From Nocardioides luteus (GTDB lineage: Bacteria > Actinomycetota > Actinomycetes > Propionibacteriales > Nocardioidaceae): DNA of 57,828 nt. Shown piece by piece: positions 34,983 through 43,117 of this stretch. The stretch spans positions 1 through 57,828 of the forward strand of contig NZ_BMRK01000025.1 in assembly GCF_014648595.1 (NCBI RefSeq), in the 5' to 3' direction. A model generated the notes under the pieces. The model was not told where the DNA came from. It saw nothing but the letters and a program-made list of their open reading frames with translations, and did not search any database. Within the stretch, counting starts at the first letter, position 1. Every line of letters begins with the position of its first letter. The position numbers and the translations under genes are program-made.

Positions 34983-35801
34983 TCACCTGGTGGGGGCGTG
35001 CGCGACGAGAGAACCCTGGAGCAAACGCCCGGCGTTGCTGATGGCCGGCTGGTGACCCAGGGCTTGAAGGACCTCGAACGTCGTCGCCGTCGCTGCGGTG
35101 ATGACCGGCAGACCCAACTCGTCCTCCACCGCCTGCACGGCGTTGAGCGACGGCATCTGGACGCATGCGGACAGGATGATGGCGTCGGCCTCCGAATGAC
35201 GGAGATCGCGGGCGATCGCCGGCAGGTTGCCCGGGTCGAGACAGCCCACGGCGAGGTTGTCCGAGACCTCGAGGCTGGTCGAGTCGACCACAGTGAACCC
35301 GGCACCTTCGATGTACTCGCTCACCATCCTCGTCAGCGGCTTCATGTAAGGCGCCACCATCGCGACGTTGCGGGCGCCGATCGCCTCGAGCGTCCGGACG
35401 AGCGCGCCGGCGCTGCTCGTGACGGCCGCCGGCATCCCGTTGCCGGCCGCCGCCTCCCTGATGATCTCCTCCGAGCCGACGTGGGCGCCGGGCCCCTGGG
35501 CCATCACGGCGACCAGGCAGGCGTACGCGATGACGTCGACGTCCGCGTCCGAAACGGCGACGGCGCAGTCGGCCGCCTTATCGACCATCGCCAGCAGCTC
35601 CTCCTTCGTGACGCTCTTCAGCGTCGCCCGCGCCGAGTGGAAGGTGTAGCGGTGCCCGGTGGCGGCCGACTGGCGACGGAACAGCTCGGGGAGCTCGGTC
35701 TCCATGGTGATGTTCGAGCTCGGGACGATCAGTCCGATCCGGGAACTGTCGGCAGCCGCCTGCGGCTTCTGCGCAGCTGAGTCCACGACTCCAGTCGTCA
35801 T
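34983..35801 (-). CDS. Maleate isomerase-like Asp/Glu racemase superfamily protein
   Basis: A 272-residue enzyme of the Asp/Glu racemase fold. 'IGLIVPSSNITMETELP' is the maleate isomerase/arylmalonate decarboxylase start with the substrate-binding Ser-Asn. The two catalytic cysteines are in 'VIAYACLVAVMAQG' and 'AIILSACVQMPSL'. The pair of cysteines fits cis-trans isomerase rather than arylmalonate decarboxylase, which keeps one. The enzyme would turn maleate into fumarate for the TCA cycle. It is the first gene of the operon with the carrier and is divergent from an IclR gene. Confidence 0.85.
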   Translation of the reverse strand: MTTGVVDSAAQKPQAAADSSRIGLIVPSSNITMETELPELFRRQSAATGHRYTFHSARATLKSVTKEELLAMVDKAADCAVAVSDADVDVIAYACLVAVMAQGPGAHVGSEEIIREAAAGNGMPAAVTSSAGALVRTLEAIGARNVAMVAPYMKPLTRMVSEYIEGAGFTVVDSTSLEVSDNLAVGCLDPGNLPAIARDLRHSEADAIILSACVQMPSLNAVQAVEDELGLPVITAATATTFEVLQALGHQPAISNAGRLLQGSLVAHAPTR

Positions 35802-35830
35802 CGGTCAACTCCAAACGTTGTAGGGATGAG

Positions 35831-35928
35831 AACCCACATTCTGGGTTCTGCGCCCACAATGCAGGTTGGATACATGTGATGTCAACCACTTGCACCCAGA
35901 TCGTGGGCACGTGCCCTACGATGTGGGC
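35831..35928. promoter_or_regulatory. Four phased operator dyads in the maleate-isomerase/IclR promoter region
   Basis: Four copies of the dyad CCCA-N5-TGGG, some degenerate, lie in the 159-base divergent gap. They are AACCCACATTCTGGGTT (35831), CCCACAATGCAGG (35853), CCCAGATCGTGGG (35895) and CCTACGATGTGGG (35915). Their centres are at 35839, 35859, 35901 and 35921: spacings of 20, 42 and 20 bases, close to two, four and two helical turns. They are the probable binding sites of the adjacent IclR protein. Confidence 0.8.
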
Positions 35929-35960
35929 TGTCGATCCACCCTCCAAGAACGGGACGTGGC

Positions 35961-36752
35961 ATGCCCTCAGACGAACGTGACCGAAAGTCCTCCACACTGG
36001 TGCTCGGGAAGATCGTCCGGATCCTCGACTGCTTCTCGGTAGATGAGCCCGAGCCCACGTTCCAGGAGATCCTGCGCAAGACCGGACTTCCGTCGAGCAC
36101 CTGCCAGCGCCTGGTGCAGGACCTGACCAACGAGGGATTCCTCGACCGTGACGGCGACCGGTACCGCGTCGGTATCGCCCTGGTCCGCTGGGCCGCGCCG
36201 GGCACGCTCGGCCTCGACGTGGTGCGCGTCATCCAACCGATCCTCACGCGACTTCGGGACGAGACCGGCGAGACCGCGTGCCTCTATGTCAGAGACGGGG
36301 TCCACCGGACCGTCGTCGCCGTGGCACAGACGCGCCACGTCGTCATCCGGCCCTTCATGGTCGGCATGGTCATGCCGATCCACGCGGGAGCTCCGGGCAA
36401 GATCTTCCTCGCCTTCGACCCCGAGGCGCGCGAGGACCTGGAGATGAGCGGCGAGCTGGCGACGTTCACGTCCAGCACCCCTGACAGCATGAAGCTGCTC
36501 GACGAGCAGATCGCCACCGCACGCGAGCAGGGCTACTACGCCGCGTTCGGAGAACGACACCCCGACGTCGCCTCGATCAGCGCCCCGGTCTTCGACCACG
36601 CTCGAAACCTCGCCGCCGTCATCGGCCTCGGCTTCCCGACGCAGCGCGTGACGCCCGAGGCTGTGGACGAGCTCGCCGGCCCCGTGATCCAGGCAGCACG
36701 CGACGCCAGCGCGCAGCTCGGTTTCGACGACGGTCCGCTCCCCCAGAGGTAG
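35961..36752 (+). CDS. IclR-family transcriptional regulator of the maleate cassette
   Basis: A 263-residue regulator. The winged helix (about 12-75) has 'LGKIVRILDCFSVDEPEPTFQEILRKTGLPSSTCQRLVQDLTNEGFLDRDGDRYRVG'. The C-terminal effector domain has 'ETGETACLYVRDG' and 'MPIHAGAPGKIFLAF', which form the ligand pocket in IclR proteins that sense small carboxylates. The ATG follows GGGACG. It is divergent from the isomerase-carrier operon, and four dyads occupy the shared promoter, so it very probably controls both directions. Confidence 0.9.
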   Translation: MPSDERDRKSSTLVLGKIVRILDCFSVDEPEPTFQEILRKTGLPSSTCQRLVQDLTNEGFLDRDGDRYRVGIALVRWAAPGTLGLDVVRVIQPILTRLRDETGETACLYVRDGVHRTVVAVAQTRHVVIRPFMVGMVMPIHAGAPGKIFLAFDPEAREDLEMSGELATFTSSTPDSMKLLDEQIATAREQGYYAAFGERHPDVASISAPVFDHARNLAAVIGLGFPTQRVTPEAVDELAGPVIQAARDASAQLGFDDGPLPQR

Positions 36753-36816
36753 ACGACACCTCGGGAAACGGATCCGGATGCCCGGGTCGGGCCCGCCGCA
36801 CACTAGACTTTTGGAT

Positions 36817-37183
36817 CGGACGGGCTGGCCGGGCGATCGCGTCGTCTCCTCGCTTCGCGGGGTGGCGTCGAGGAAAGTCCGGGCTCCACAGGACAGGGTG
36901 GTGGCTAACGGCCACCCGGGGTGACCCGCGGGACAGTGCCACAGAGAACAGACCGCCGCTGCCTTCCAGGTAGCGGTAAGGGTGAAACGGTGGGGTAAGA
37001 GCCCACCAGTCCTCGTGGTGACACGAGGAGCTAGGTAAACCCCACCCGGAGCAAGGCCAGACAGCATGCGCCCGAGGGCTGTCCGCCCGAGCATGCGGGT
37101 AGGTTGCTAGAGACCATCGGCAACGATGGCCCGAGATGGATGATCGCCGATCACAGAACCCGGCTTACAGGCCAGCCCGTCCG
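36817..37183 (+). ncRNA. rnpB: RNase P RNA, bacterial class A
   Basis: The ends pair as CGGACGGGCTGGCC (36817-36830) with GGCCAGCCCGTCCG (37170-37183), the P1 helix. Near the 5' side is the universal block GAGGAAAGTCCGGGCTCCAC (about 36870), and near the 3' side AGAACCCGGCTTACAGGCC (about 37155). Together these form the P4 core. Between them lie the expected GTGCCACAGAGAACAGACC, GGTAAGGGTGAAA and GAGCAAGGCC segments. This is the catalytic RNA that trims the 5' leader of tRNAs. A length of about 367 bases is normal for class A. Confidence 0.97.
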
Positions 37184-37421
37184 CCTTCTCTCCACGGCCT
37201 GAGTGCCGTCCCCATTCCGGGGGAACTGACCAGCACACGCCTGCACACCTGGACGTCAGCAAGGAGACTCGGCTCGCGACCGCCCGCGTTCACGGGAGCA
37301 TGGGCGGCCCCATGCGAAGAGCCTGCAGAAAGGAGCAGCGTCGTGGTCAGGCCTCCTCCGTCGACTCGGCTCCCCCATGTCTCGATCGAGGGCGAGCCGA
37401 CGCCGGCGGCGAGGTCGTCGA
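37184..37421. other. Gap after rnpB
   Basis: This 238-base interval holds no frame that I can support as a gene. It must contain the end of rnpB transcription and the start region of the frameshifted gene that follows. No clear terminator or promoter motif stands out. Confidence 0.5.
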
Positions 37422-38049
37422 GTGTCCGGGCAGCGTGAGGGCGGGGCCGCCGGCGGAGCGAGCGCGTGGATCGACCTCTACTGGCTCCCGCTCGGCGCCG
37501 GGGATCGCCTCGTGCGCGGCAACGGGCGGGCGTACGAGTGGTGGACGGCGCTACGCGAACGCCGAGCGGCGCTGGGGCTGTACCACTGCGCACTCATGGT
37601 GCACCACGACGGCGTCGGCTACGCGGTCGAGATGGGGCCGGCGTGGAACGCGCCGCCGGGCCGCAGCGGCGTCGTGTGCGAGGGTTCGGTCGGGACCGGC
37701 TGGCTCGGACGGTTCGCGCTGTTCCGCTACGAGGTGCGCTGCTGGCCCGGCGGCACCGTCGCCGATGTCGCCGAGGCGGTGGGAGAGCCCGGTGCGGGCC
37801 ACCGAGGACCCGCTGCAGGTCGCAGAAGTGCTTCGTGTGGTCCCCGAGGTCCCGGCGCTGACCTGGGGACGGGACGAGATCGGCGCGGGCGACATGTGGA
37901 ACTCCAACTCGCTGGTCTCCTGGGCGCTGGCCCGAGGGGGCCTCGACATGGAGACGATCAGGCCACCGGCGAACGGCCGGCTTCCTGGCTGGGCAGCAGG
38001 TCTCACCCTGGCCCGGCGCCAGGTCAGCGGCGTCTCGTCCGGGCAGTAG
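37422..38049 (+). pseudogene. Frameshifted conserved actinobacterial protein
   Basis: The reading frame from GTG 37422 gives 'WIDLYWLPLGAGDRLVRGNGRAYEWW' and 'LYHCALMVHH', then 'GRFALFRYEVRCWPGGTVADVAEAVGEP'. At about 37791 the sense shifts to another frame: 'VRATEDPLQVAEVLRVVPEVPALTWGRDEIGAGDMWNSNSLVSWAL'. The two parts read as one protein of about 208 residues if a single base is removed in CCCGGTGCGG. I recognise this as a widespread uncharacterised family with WGRDELGAG-type motifs. It is either a recent pseudogene, a sequencing error or programmed slippage. Its end overlaps the HrpB gene by about 26 bases. Confidence 0.75.
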
Positions 38050-40516
38050 CCGGTGCGCTGCGCGGGTCCTCGGGCCAGGAGTGCTTGGGATAGCGCCCGC
38101 GCAGGTCGGCGCGTACGCCCGGGTAGCCGTTGTCCCAGAAGGACTCCAGGTCCGCGGTGACCGCGGCGGGGCGCTGAGCCGGAGAGAGCAGGTGGAGCAG
38201 GAGCGGGACCCGGCCGTCCGCCAGCGTCGGCACGTCGGTCCACCCGAAGACCTCCTGCAGCCGGACGGCGAGCACGGGCTGCTCCTGCGAGTAGTCGATG
38301 CGTACGGTCGACCCGCTGGGGACCTGCACGCGCTCGGGCGCCAGCTCGTCGAGCCGGCCCGCCTGGGGCCACGGCAGCAGCCCGCGGAGCGCGGCGGCGA
38401 CGTCGATGCGGCGCAGGTCCTGCGCCGACCGGACCCGCGCGAGCTGCGGCCCCAGCCACGAGTGGAGGTCCTCGGTCAGTGCTTCGTCGCTGACGTCCGG
38501 CCAGGGATCACCGAGCGCGCGGTGGAGGAAGTCGAGGCGGTCGCGGAGCGCGGTGGCCGCTGTCGTCCAGGTGAGCAGCGCGATCCCCTCGCTCTCGATC
38601 GCCTGCCGGATCGCCTCTGCCACCGCCTCGGCGGGCGGGTCCTCGAGCGGGACCGAGGAGAGCTCGATCGCGCCCAGGAGCGTACGTCGCCGGGCCACCA
38701 CCCGCCCCGAGGACCAGGTGACCTCGTCGGCCTCGGTCCACATCGACCCCGCCGCCTCCAGCGCCAGGTCCTCGGTGATCGGGGCCGCCGCCCGGATCCG
38801 GGCGTCGCGCTGGCCCGGCCGCCGCTCGGCGTCGCCCACCGCGAGCCACTCCAGGCCGGCCAGCGGCCCCGGGTCGCGAGGAACGAACGACGCGCCCGTG
38901 CCGGACGCCATCAGATAGCTGGAGCCGCCGGAGCGCTTGCGCGCGATGCGGTCCGGGTGCGCCAGCGCCACCACCAGTCCGACCACCACGTCGTCGGTGA
39001 GCGAGCCGGCGTCGTCGGCGGCCTCCTCGACGATGGCCTTCAGCCGGGCCACCTGGCTGCGCCACAGGCCCGCCTGCCGGCCGCCGCGCAGCGACCGGAG
39101 CGCGGCGACCAGGTCGCCACCCGGAGCGCGGACGTCCTCGCTCAGCATCGCGACCACCTCCGCGGCGCGCCTCGCTCCGACGAGCCCGGCGCCGTCGATG
39201 AGCGCCCGCGCCAGCCGGGGGTCGGCCGGGACGCCGGCGATCACCCGGCCTCGCGGGGTGGCCCGCCCGTCCTCGGTCATCGCACCCAGCTCGACGAGCA
39301 CCTCCCTGGCGGCCCGCAACGCGTGCACAGGAGGCTGGTCGAGCAGCGCGAGCTCACCCACGTCGCCACTCCCCCAGCAGGCCACCTCGAGGGCGAAGGC
39401 GGACAGGTCGGCGGTGGCGATCTCGGGCTCCGGGTGGGCGGCCAGGTGCGCATGCTCCGCCTCCGACCAGCACCGCAGCACGGCACCTGGCCCCAGACGC
39501 CCGGCTCGCCCTGCCCGCTGCTCGGCCGCCGCCCGGCTGACCGCGACGGTGACCAGGGAGCCCAGGCCCCGACGGTGGTCGGTCCGCGGCTCGCGGGAGA
39601 ACCCGGCGTCCACCACGACGCGTACGCCGGGCACGGTCAGCGATGACTCGGCCACCGCGGTGGAGATAATCACCCGCCGTCGCGGGCCCTCGCTGAGCGC
39701 GCGGTCCTGCTCCGCGCCGGGCAGGCGGCCGTGCAGCGGGTGCACGGCCGCGTCGACACCGGCGAGGCGTCGTACGGTCGCCTCGACCTCGGCCACGCCC
39801 GGCACGAAGACCAGGACGTCACCCTCGTGCTCGGCGAGCGCGCGGCGTACGGTCGCGGCGACGTGGTCGTGGAAGGCCGGGGTGATCCCGCGGTCGTCGG
39901 TGCGTCGCCTGCCGGGCGGCAGCGGGCACCAGACCGTCTCGACCGGGTGCAGGGCTCCCGGGACCGTGATCACGGGGGCGTCGCCCAGCAGCTGGGCCGT
40001 CTTCTCGGCCTCGATCGTGGCCGACATCGCGACGAGGGCCAGGTCGTCGCGCAGGTTGGCCCGGATGTCGACGAGCAGCGCCAGGGTCAGGTCGGCGTCG
40101 AGGTGACGCTCGTGCACCTCGTCGAGCACGACGGCTCCGACTCCGGCCAGCTCGGGATCGCGCTGGATACGCCGGAGCAGCAGGCCGGTCGTGACCACCT
40201 CGACTCGGGTGCGACGGCTGCTGCGCCGGTCGCCGCGTACGGAATAGCCGACTGTCTCCCCCACGGGCTCGCCCAGGAGGTGGGCCAGCCGGCGGGCGGC
40301 GGCACGGGCTGCGATGCGGCTGGGCTGGGTGACGACGACCCGGCCGTCGACGGCGTCGGCCACCGCGGGCGGGACCAGCGTCGTCTTGCCGGTGCCGGGC
40401 GGCGCATGGACCACCGCGACCGCGCGCGTGCGGAGCGCCTCGCCGAGCTCGGCCAGCCCCGCGGTGACCGGGAGGTCGGGCGGTGCGGAGAGCAGGGTAC
40501 GCAGCGGGTCGGACAC
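38024..40516 (-). CDS. hrpB: ATP-dependent helicase HrpB
   Basis: An 830-residue DEAH-type RNA helicase. Motif I GTGKTT (41-46), motif II DEVH (132-135), motif III 'AMSATI' and motif VI 'QRAGRAGRLGPG' are all present. They are followed by the helicase-associated helical domain and the HrpB C-terminal domain ('HSWPEDP' near the end). The protein starts at a GTG with only a weak ribosome binding site. HrpB is common in bacteria but its RNA targets are not settled. It faces the frameshifted gene at its end and diverges from the small gene at 40613. Confidence 0.93.
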   Translation of the reverse strand: MSDPLRTLLSAPPDLPVTAGLAELGEALRTRAVAVVHAPPGTGKTTLVPPAVADAVDGRVVVTQPSRIAARAAARRLAHLLGEPVGETVGYSVRGDRRSSRRTRVEVVTTGLLLRRIQRDPELAGVGAVVLDEVHERHLDADLTLALLVDIRANLRDDLALVAMSATIEAEKTAQLLGDAPVITVPGALHPVETVWCPLPPGRRRTDDRGITPAFHDHVAATVRRALAEHEGDVLVFVPGVAEVEATVRRLAGVDAAVHPLHGRLPGAEQDRALSEGPRRRVIISTAVAESSLTVPGVRVVVDAGFSREPRTDHRRGLGSLVTVAVSRAAAEQRAGRAGRLGPGAVLRCWSEAEHAHLAAHPEPEIATADLSAFALEVACWGSGDVGELALLDQPPVHALRAAREVLVELGAMTEDGRATPRGRVIAGVPADPRLARALIDGAGLVGARRAAEVVAMLSEDVRAPGGDLVAALRSLRGGRQAGLWRSQVARLKAIVEEAADDAGSLTDDVVVGLVVALAHPDRIARKRSGGSSYLMASGTGASFVPRDPGPLAGLEWLAVGDAERRPGQRDARIRAAAPITEDLALEAAGSMWTEADEVTWSSGRVVARRRTLLGAIELSSVPLEDPPAEAVAEAIRQAIESEGIALLTWTTAATALRDRLDFLHRALGDPWPDVSDEALTEDLHSWLGPQLARVRSAQDLRRIDVAAALRGLLPWPQAGRLDELAPERVQVPSGSTVRIDYSQEQPVLAVRLQEVFGWTDVPTLADGRVPLLLHLLSPAQRPAAVTADLESFWDNGYPGVRADLRGRYPKHSWPEDPRSAPATARTRRR

Positions 40517-40612
40517 CCCTGCAGTGTGCCTGACTCACGCAACCGCCTTTGGAAGACAAAGACACCATCCAGAACACGTACGCAACCCTCAGAAGTCGTT
40601 TAATCTTGAACC

Positions 40613-40921
40613 GTGGCGTACACACGAAAACTGTCTCACGGCGAAAAGCGCATGAACTTCTTCACGTCCGAGAAAGGGCGTGACCGTGCCAACGCACTCA
40701 GAGCGATCGAGGGCCTTCAGCAGGGCGACCAGTCTCTAGCGCATCTCTCCTACCAGTCGGGTCTCATGCTCGAACAGACGAACCTTCTCCGCTACATGGC
40801 CGACCGACTGTTCGCTATCGAGCGGGAACTGCACGCCCTGAAGCAGGCAACGAGCACCCCAAGTGCATCTAGCGACGTCACCCCAACGGCATCCACTCCC
40901 CCACCGCCGCCGCCCGTCTGA
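40613..40921 (+). CDS. Small protein of unknown function
   Basis: A 102-residue protein read from GTG 40613, with a possible internal ATG at 40652. The middle, 'RANALRAIEGLQQGDQSLAHLSYQSGLMLEQTNLLRYMADRLFAIERELHALK', is helical and could form a coiled coil. The tail is Ser/Thr/Pro-rich and ends in a proline run. Codons such as CTA, AGA and AGT are commoner than in neighbours, and the DNA on both sides is more AT-rich, so a recently acquired gene is possible. I do not recognise the family. Confidence 0.55.
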   Translation: MAYTRKLSHGEKRMNFFTSEKGRDRANALRAIEGLQQGDQSLAHLSYQSGLMLEQTNLLRYMADRLFAIERELHALKQATSTPSASSDVTPTASTPPPPPPV

Positions 40922-41071
40922 CCGACTACTCGACTTGCCTACCTGGTCCGCCGCATCGCCCACTCGCGCACGCGATCCGTACGTTCGCCGAATCCGTGCC
41001 GACAGTTCTCCCTGCCTTAACGCCCAAGCCTAAGGATGAACCGGACGCCGCTTCGAAGCTCTTCGGGTCAT

Positions 41072-41689
41072 CTATGTCTTCGGTTGGCCAGTAACGTTCG
41101 CCAGCCGCGCCAGTGCAACGTCCAGGTCAGCCAGAACGTTGGGCCAGGTCGATTCAGCCGACGGGTCGCGGTGGGCGAAGCTGCCGGCGAGCTCGAGGCT
41201 GATGTAGCCGTGGATGAGGCTGGACATCAGGCGGACGGCGTACGTCTCGTCGGCCTCGGCCACTCCGTAGCTGCGGGTGACAGCGAGGGCCAGGTCGGCG
41301 TTGCGGCGGCCGGCGGCGATGGCGTCGGCCAGGGACGGAGGGGCATCGGCGCCCGCGACAGCGGGGACGCGTTGGCGGGTCGTGGCGTCGTAGCGGCCCG
41401 GCGAGCGGCGGGCGAAGTCGCGGGTGGCGTCGGCATAGGCAACGAGGAGGTCGCGGCCGGAGCGGTCGGCCATGGCTGCGGTGGTGGCGTCGGCGAGCTC
41501 GTGGAGGACGTACGCGGTGACGTCGGTGCGGAGGTCGGTGAGGCTCGAGATGTGGGAGTAGAGGGTCGGCGACCTGACGCCGAGATGCCGGGCGAGGACC
41601 GAGACGGTGACGGCGTCGAAGCCCAGCTCGTCGGCCAGGTCGGCGGCAGCGGCGATCACGTCGCGACGGTTCAGTCCTGGACGGCCCAT
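41072..41689 (-). CDS. TetR-family transcriptional regulator
   Basis: A 205-residue regulator. The helix-turn-helix (about 7-52) reads 'NRRDVIAAAADLADELGFDAVTVSVLARHLGVRSPTLYSHISSLTDL'. The C-terminal half contains 'MSSLIHGYISLELAGSF', typical of the WHG-type TetR C-terminal domain. The ATG at 41689 has a GGGAGGA site. It is divergent from the FBP-domain gene, and a 23-base palindrome lies in the short gap, so it probably represses both genes. The ligand is unknown. Confidence 0.9.
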   Translation of the reverse strand: MGRPGLNRRDVIAAAADLADELGFDAVTVSVLARHLGVRSPTLYSHISSLTDLRTDVTAYVLHELADATTAAMADRSGRDLLVAYADATRDFARRSPGRYDATTRQRVPAVAGADAPPSLADAIAAGRRNADLALAVTRSYGVAEADETYAVRLMSSLIHGYISLELAGSFAHRDPSAESTWPNVLADLDVALARLANVTGQPKT

Positions 41690-41710
41690 CGATGTCCTCC
41701 CGAATAACGA

Positions 41711-41733
41711 GTTGCCTACAAGATGTAGGAAAC
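41711..41733. promoter_or_regulatory. TetR operator palindrome
   Basis: GTTGCCTACA, three bases, then TGTAGGAAAC: nine of ten positions are complementary. It fills most of the 58-base gap between the divergent TetR and FBP-domain genes, where it would block both promoters. This length and symmetry are typical of TetR-type operators. Confidence 0.85.
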
Positions 41734-41747
41734 CTAGCATCAACGAC

Positions 41748-42233
41748 ATGAAGCCGCTGACCGAGATCGACGTACGCTCCTCATTCGTCAACCTCACCAA
41801 GGGCGCCACCAAGCGCCTCAATCTCCCCGCTGACCTGGCCGAACGGCCGTGGGAGGAGCTCGACTACCTCGGCTGGCAGGACCCGAAGGCGCCACAGAAC
41901 CACTACCTCGTCACCGAGCACGACGGCCGGCTCTGCGGGGTCGCCCTGCGTGCTTCCCGCGAGACGCGGGGGCCGCGGAAGACGATGTGCGCACTGTGCA
42001 CCACCGTCGGCGACGTCGCACTCCTGGTCGCCAACCGCGCCGGCCGCGCCGGGCAGGACGGCAACTCGGTCGGCACCTACATCTGCGCCGACCTCGACTG
42101 CTCGCTCAAGGTCCGCGGCAAGCGCAAGCTCGACTCCGCGGTCGTCCACGAGACCCTCAGCGTCGAGCAGAAGGTCGACCGGCTGGTCGGCAACCTCGAC
42201 TCGTTCGTCGCGCGCGTGCTCCGGCCCGCCTGA
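41748..42233 (+). CDS. FBP domain zinc-finger protein (FusB/elongation-factor-G-binding-like)
   Basis: A 161-residue protein matching actinobacterial FBP-domain proteins, which resemble the C-terminal treble-clef zinc finger of FusB. Four zinc ligands are visible: Cys81 and Cys84 in 'CALC', Cys113 and Cys118 in 'CADLDC'. FusB binds elongation factor G and frees it from fusidic acid-stalled ribosomes; whether this relative protects against a drug or serves ribosome recycling is unproven. The ATG lies 14 bases after the TetR operator, so it is probably induced by the TetR ligand. Confidence 0.85.
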   Translation: MKPLTEIDVRSSFVNLTKGATKRLNLPADLAERPWEELDYLGWQDPKAPQNHYLVTEHDGRLCGVALRASRETRGPRKTMCALCTTVGDVALLVANRAGRAGQDGNSVGTYICADLDCSLKVRGKRKLDSAVVHETLSVEQKVDRLVGNLDSFVARVLRPA

Positions 42234-42265
42234 CGCCTCCCGAGGGACGCCTCGAATCTGCTTGC

Positions 42266-42284
42266 CTCTCCCCCAGGGGGAGAG
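42266..42284. promoter_or_regulatory. MerR-type operator palindrome
   Basis: CTCTCCCCCAGGGGGAGAG is a perfect inverted repeat of nine bases around one A. It begins just after TTGCCT (42262) and ends 14 bases before the MerR start. Such CTCCCC..GGGGAG dyads inside long promoter spacers are typical of autoregulated MerR proteins. Confidence 0.85.
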
Positions 42285-42298
42285 TCGAGGATGTGCGC

Positions 42299-43117
42299 AT
42301 GAGCGACGCACTGCTGTCCATCGGCACCTTCTCGCGCGCGTCGTCGCTGTCCGTCAAGACCCTGCGCGCCTACCACGCGCAGGGTCTGCTCGTGCCGGCG
42401 GCGATCGACCCGGAGACGGGCTTTCGACGGTACGCCGCGGGGCAGCTCGCCGACGCGGCGATCATCCGCCGGCTGCGCGGTCTGGAGGTTCCGCTCGCCG
42501 ACATCGCCACGATCGTGGCGGCTCGTGACCCCGAGGTCACGGCATCGACGCTCGCCGGCCATGCCGCGCGGATGCGCGAGCGCGCGCAGCGGGTCGAGCA
42601 GATCGTCCAGGACCTGCACTCGGCGCCGCCGGCCTCGTGGACGCCGCCGCGGCTGACCGACATCCCCGCGATGACCGCGGTCGGGGTCACCGGCACCGTG
42701 ATCGACGGTGACTACACCGGCTTCCTGGAGCCTGCGTACGCCCGACTCGAGGAGGCCTGCCGTAGCGAGCGGATCGATGTGGCGGGGCCGGCCTCGGCGC
42801 TGTACGACGCGGAGTTCATCGACGAGGCGGAGCAGGAGGTCACGGCGTACTTTCCGGTGCTTACCGGCGTCGCTCCTGCAGGCACCATCCTGCTTCACCT
42901 CCCGCCGGTCACCGCCGCCGTGATCACGCACATCGGCGACCTCTCGACGCTGGAGGAGACCTACGACCTCCTCGGCGCCTGGGTCGCCCACCACGGGACC
43001 CCGACCGGGCAGCCGGTCCGCGAGATCTACGTCGCCCACGACTCCGACGGCGCTCCGCCGTCGGCCCACCAGACCGACCTGGTCTGGCCACTCACCCCTC
43101 GAAAGGAAAGCCGATGA
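42299..43117 (+). CDS. MerR-family transcriptional regulator with GyrI-like effector domain
   Basis: A 272-residue regulator. The N-terminal MerR domain (about 6-75) has 'LLSIGTFSRASSLSVKTLRAYHAQGLLVPAAIDPETGFRRYAAGQL'. A linker helix follows, then a C-terminal domain (about 120-270) resembling GyrI-like/BmrR effector-binding folds, with 'PVREIYVAHD'. Such proteins sense hydrophobic or cationic compounds. The start is an ATG with GAGG eight bases upstream; transcription starting near it would be nearly leaderless. The gene overlaps the VOC gene (ATGA), which is its likely target. Confidence 0.9.
   Translation: MSDALLSIGTFSRASSLSVKTLRAYHAQGLLVPAAIDPETGFRRYAAGQLADAAIIRRLRGLEVPLADIATIVAARDPEVTASTLAGHAARMRERAQRVEQIVQDLHSAPPASWTPPRLTDIPAMTAVGVTGTVIDGDYTGFLEPAYARLEEACRSERIDVAGPASALYDAEFIDEAEQEVTAYFPVLTGVAPAGTILLHLPPVTAAVITHIGDLSTLEETYDLLGAWVAHHGTPTGQPVREIYVAHDSDGAPPSAHQTDLVWPLTPRKESR

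Noticed and set aside
34970-35305. N-terminal extension of the MatC-like carrier
   Set aside because: It overlaps the isomerase gene in another frame and lacks membrane or domain features; ATG 34969 fits.
36817-37183. Protein-coding frames over rnpB
   Set aside because: The sequence has the universal RNase P RNA core and paired ends, so the frames are incidental.
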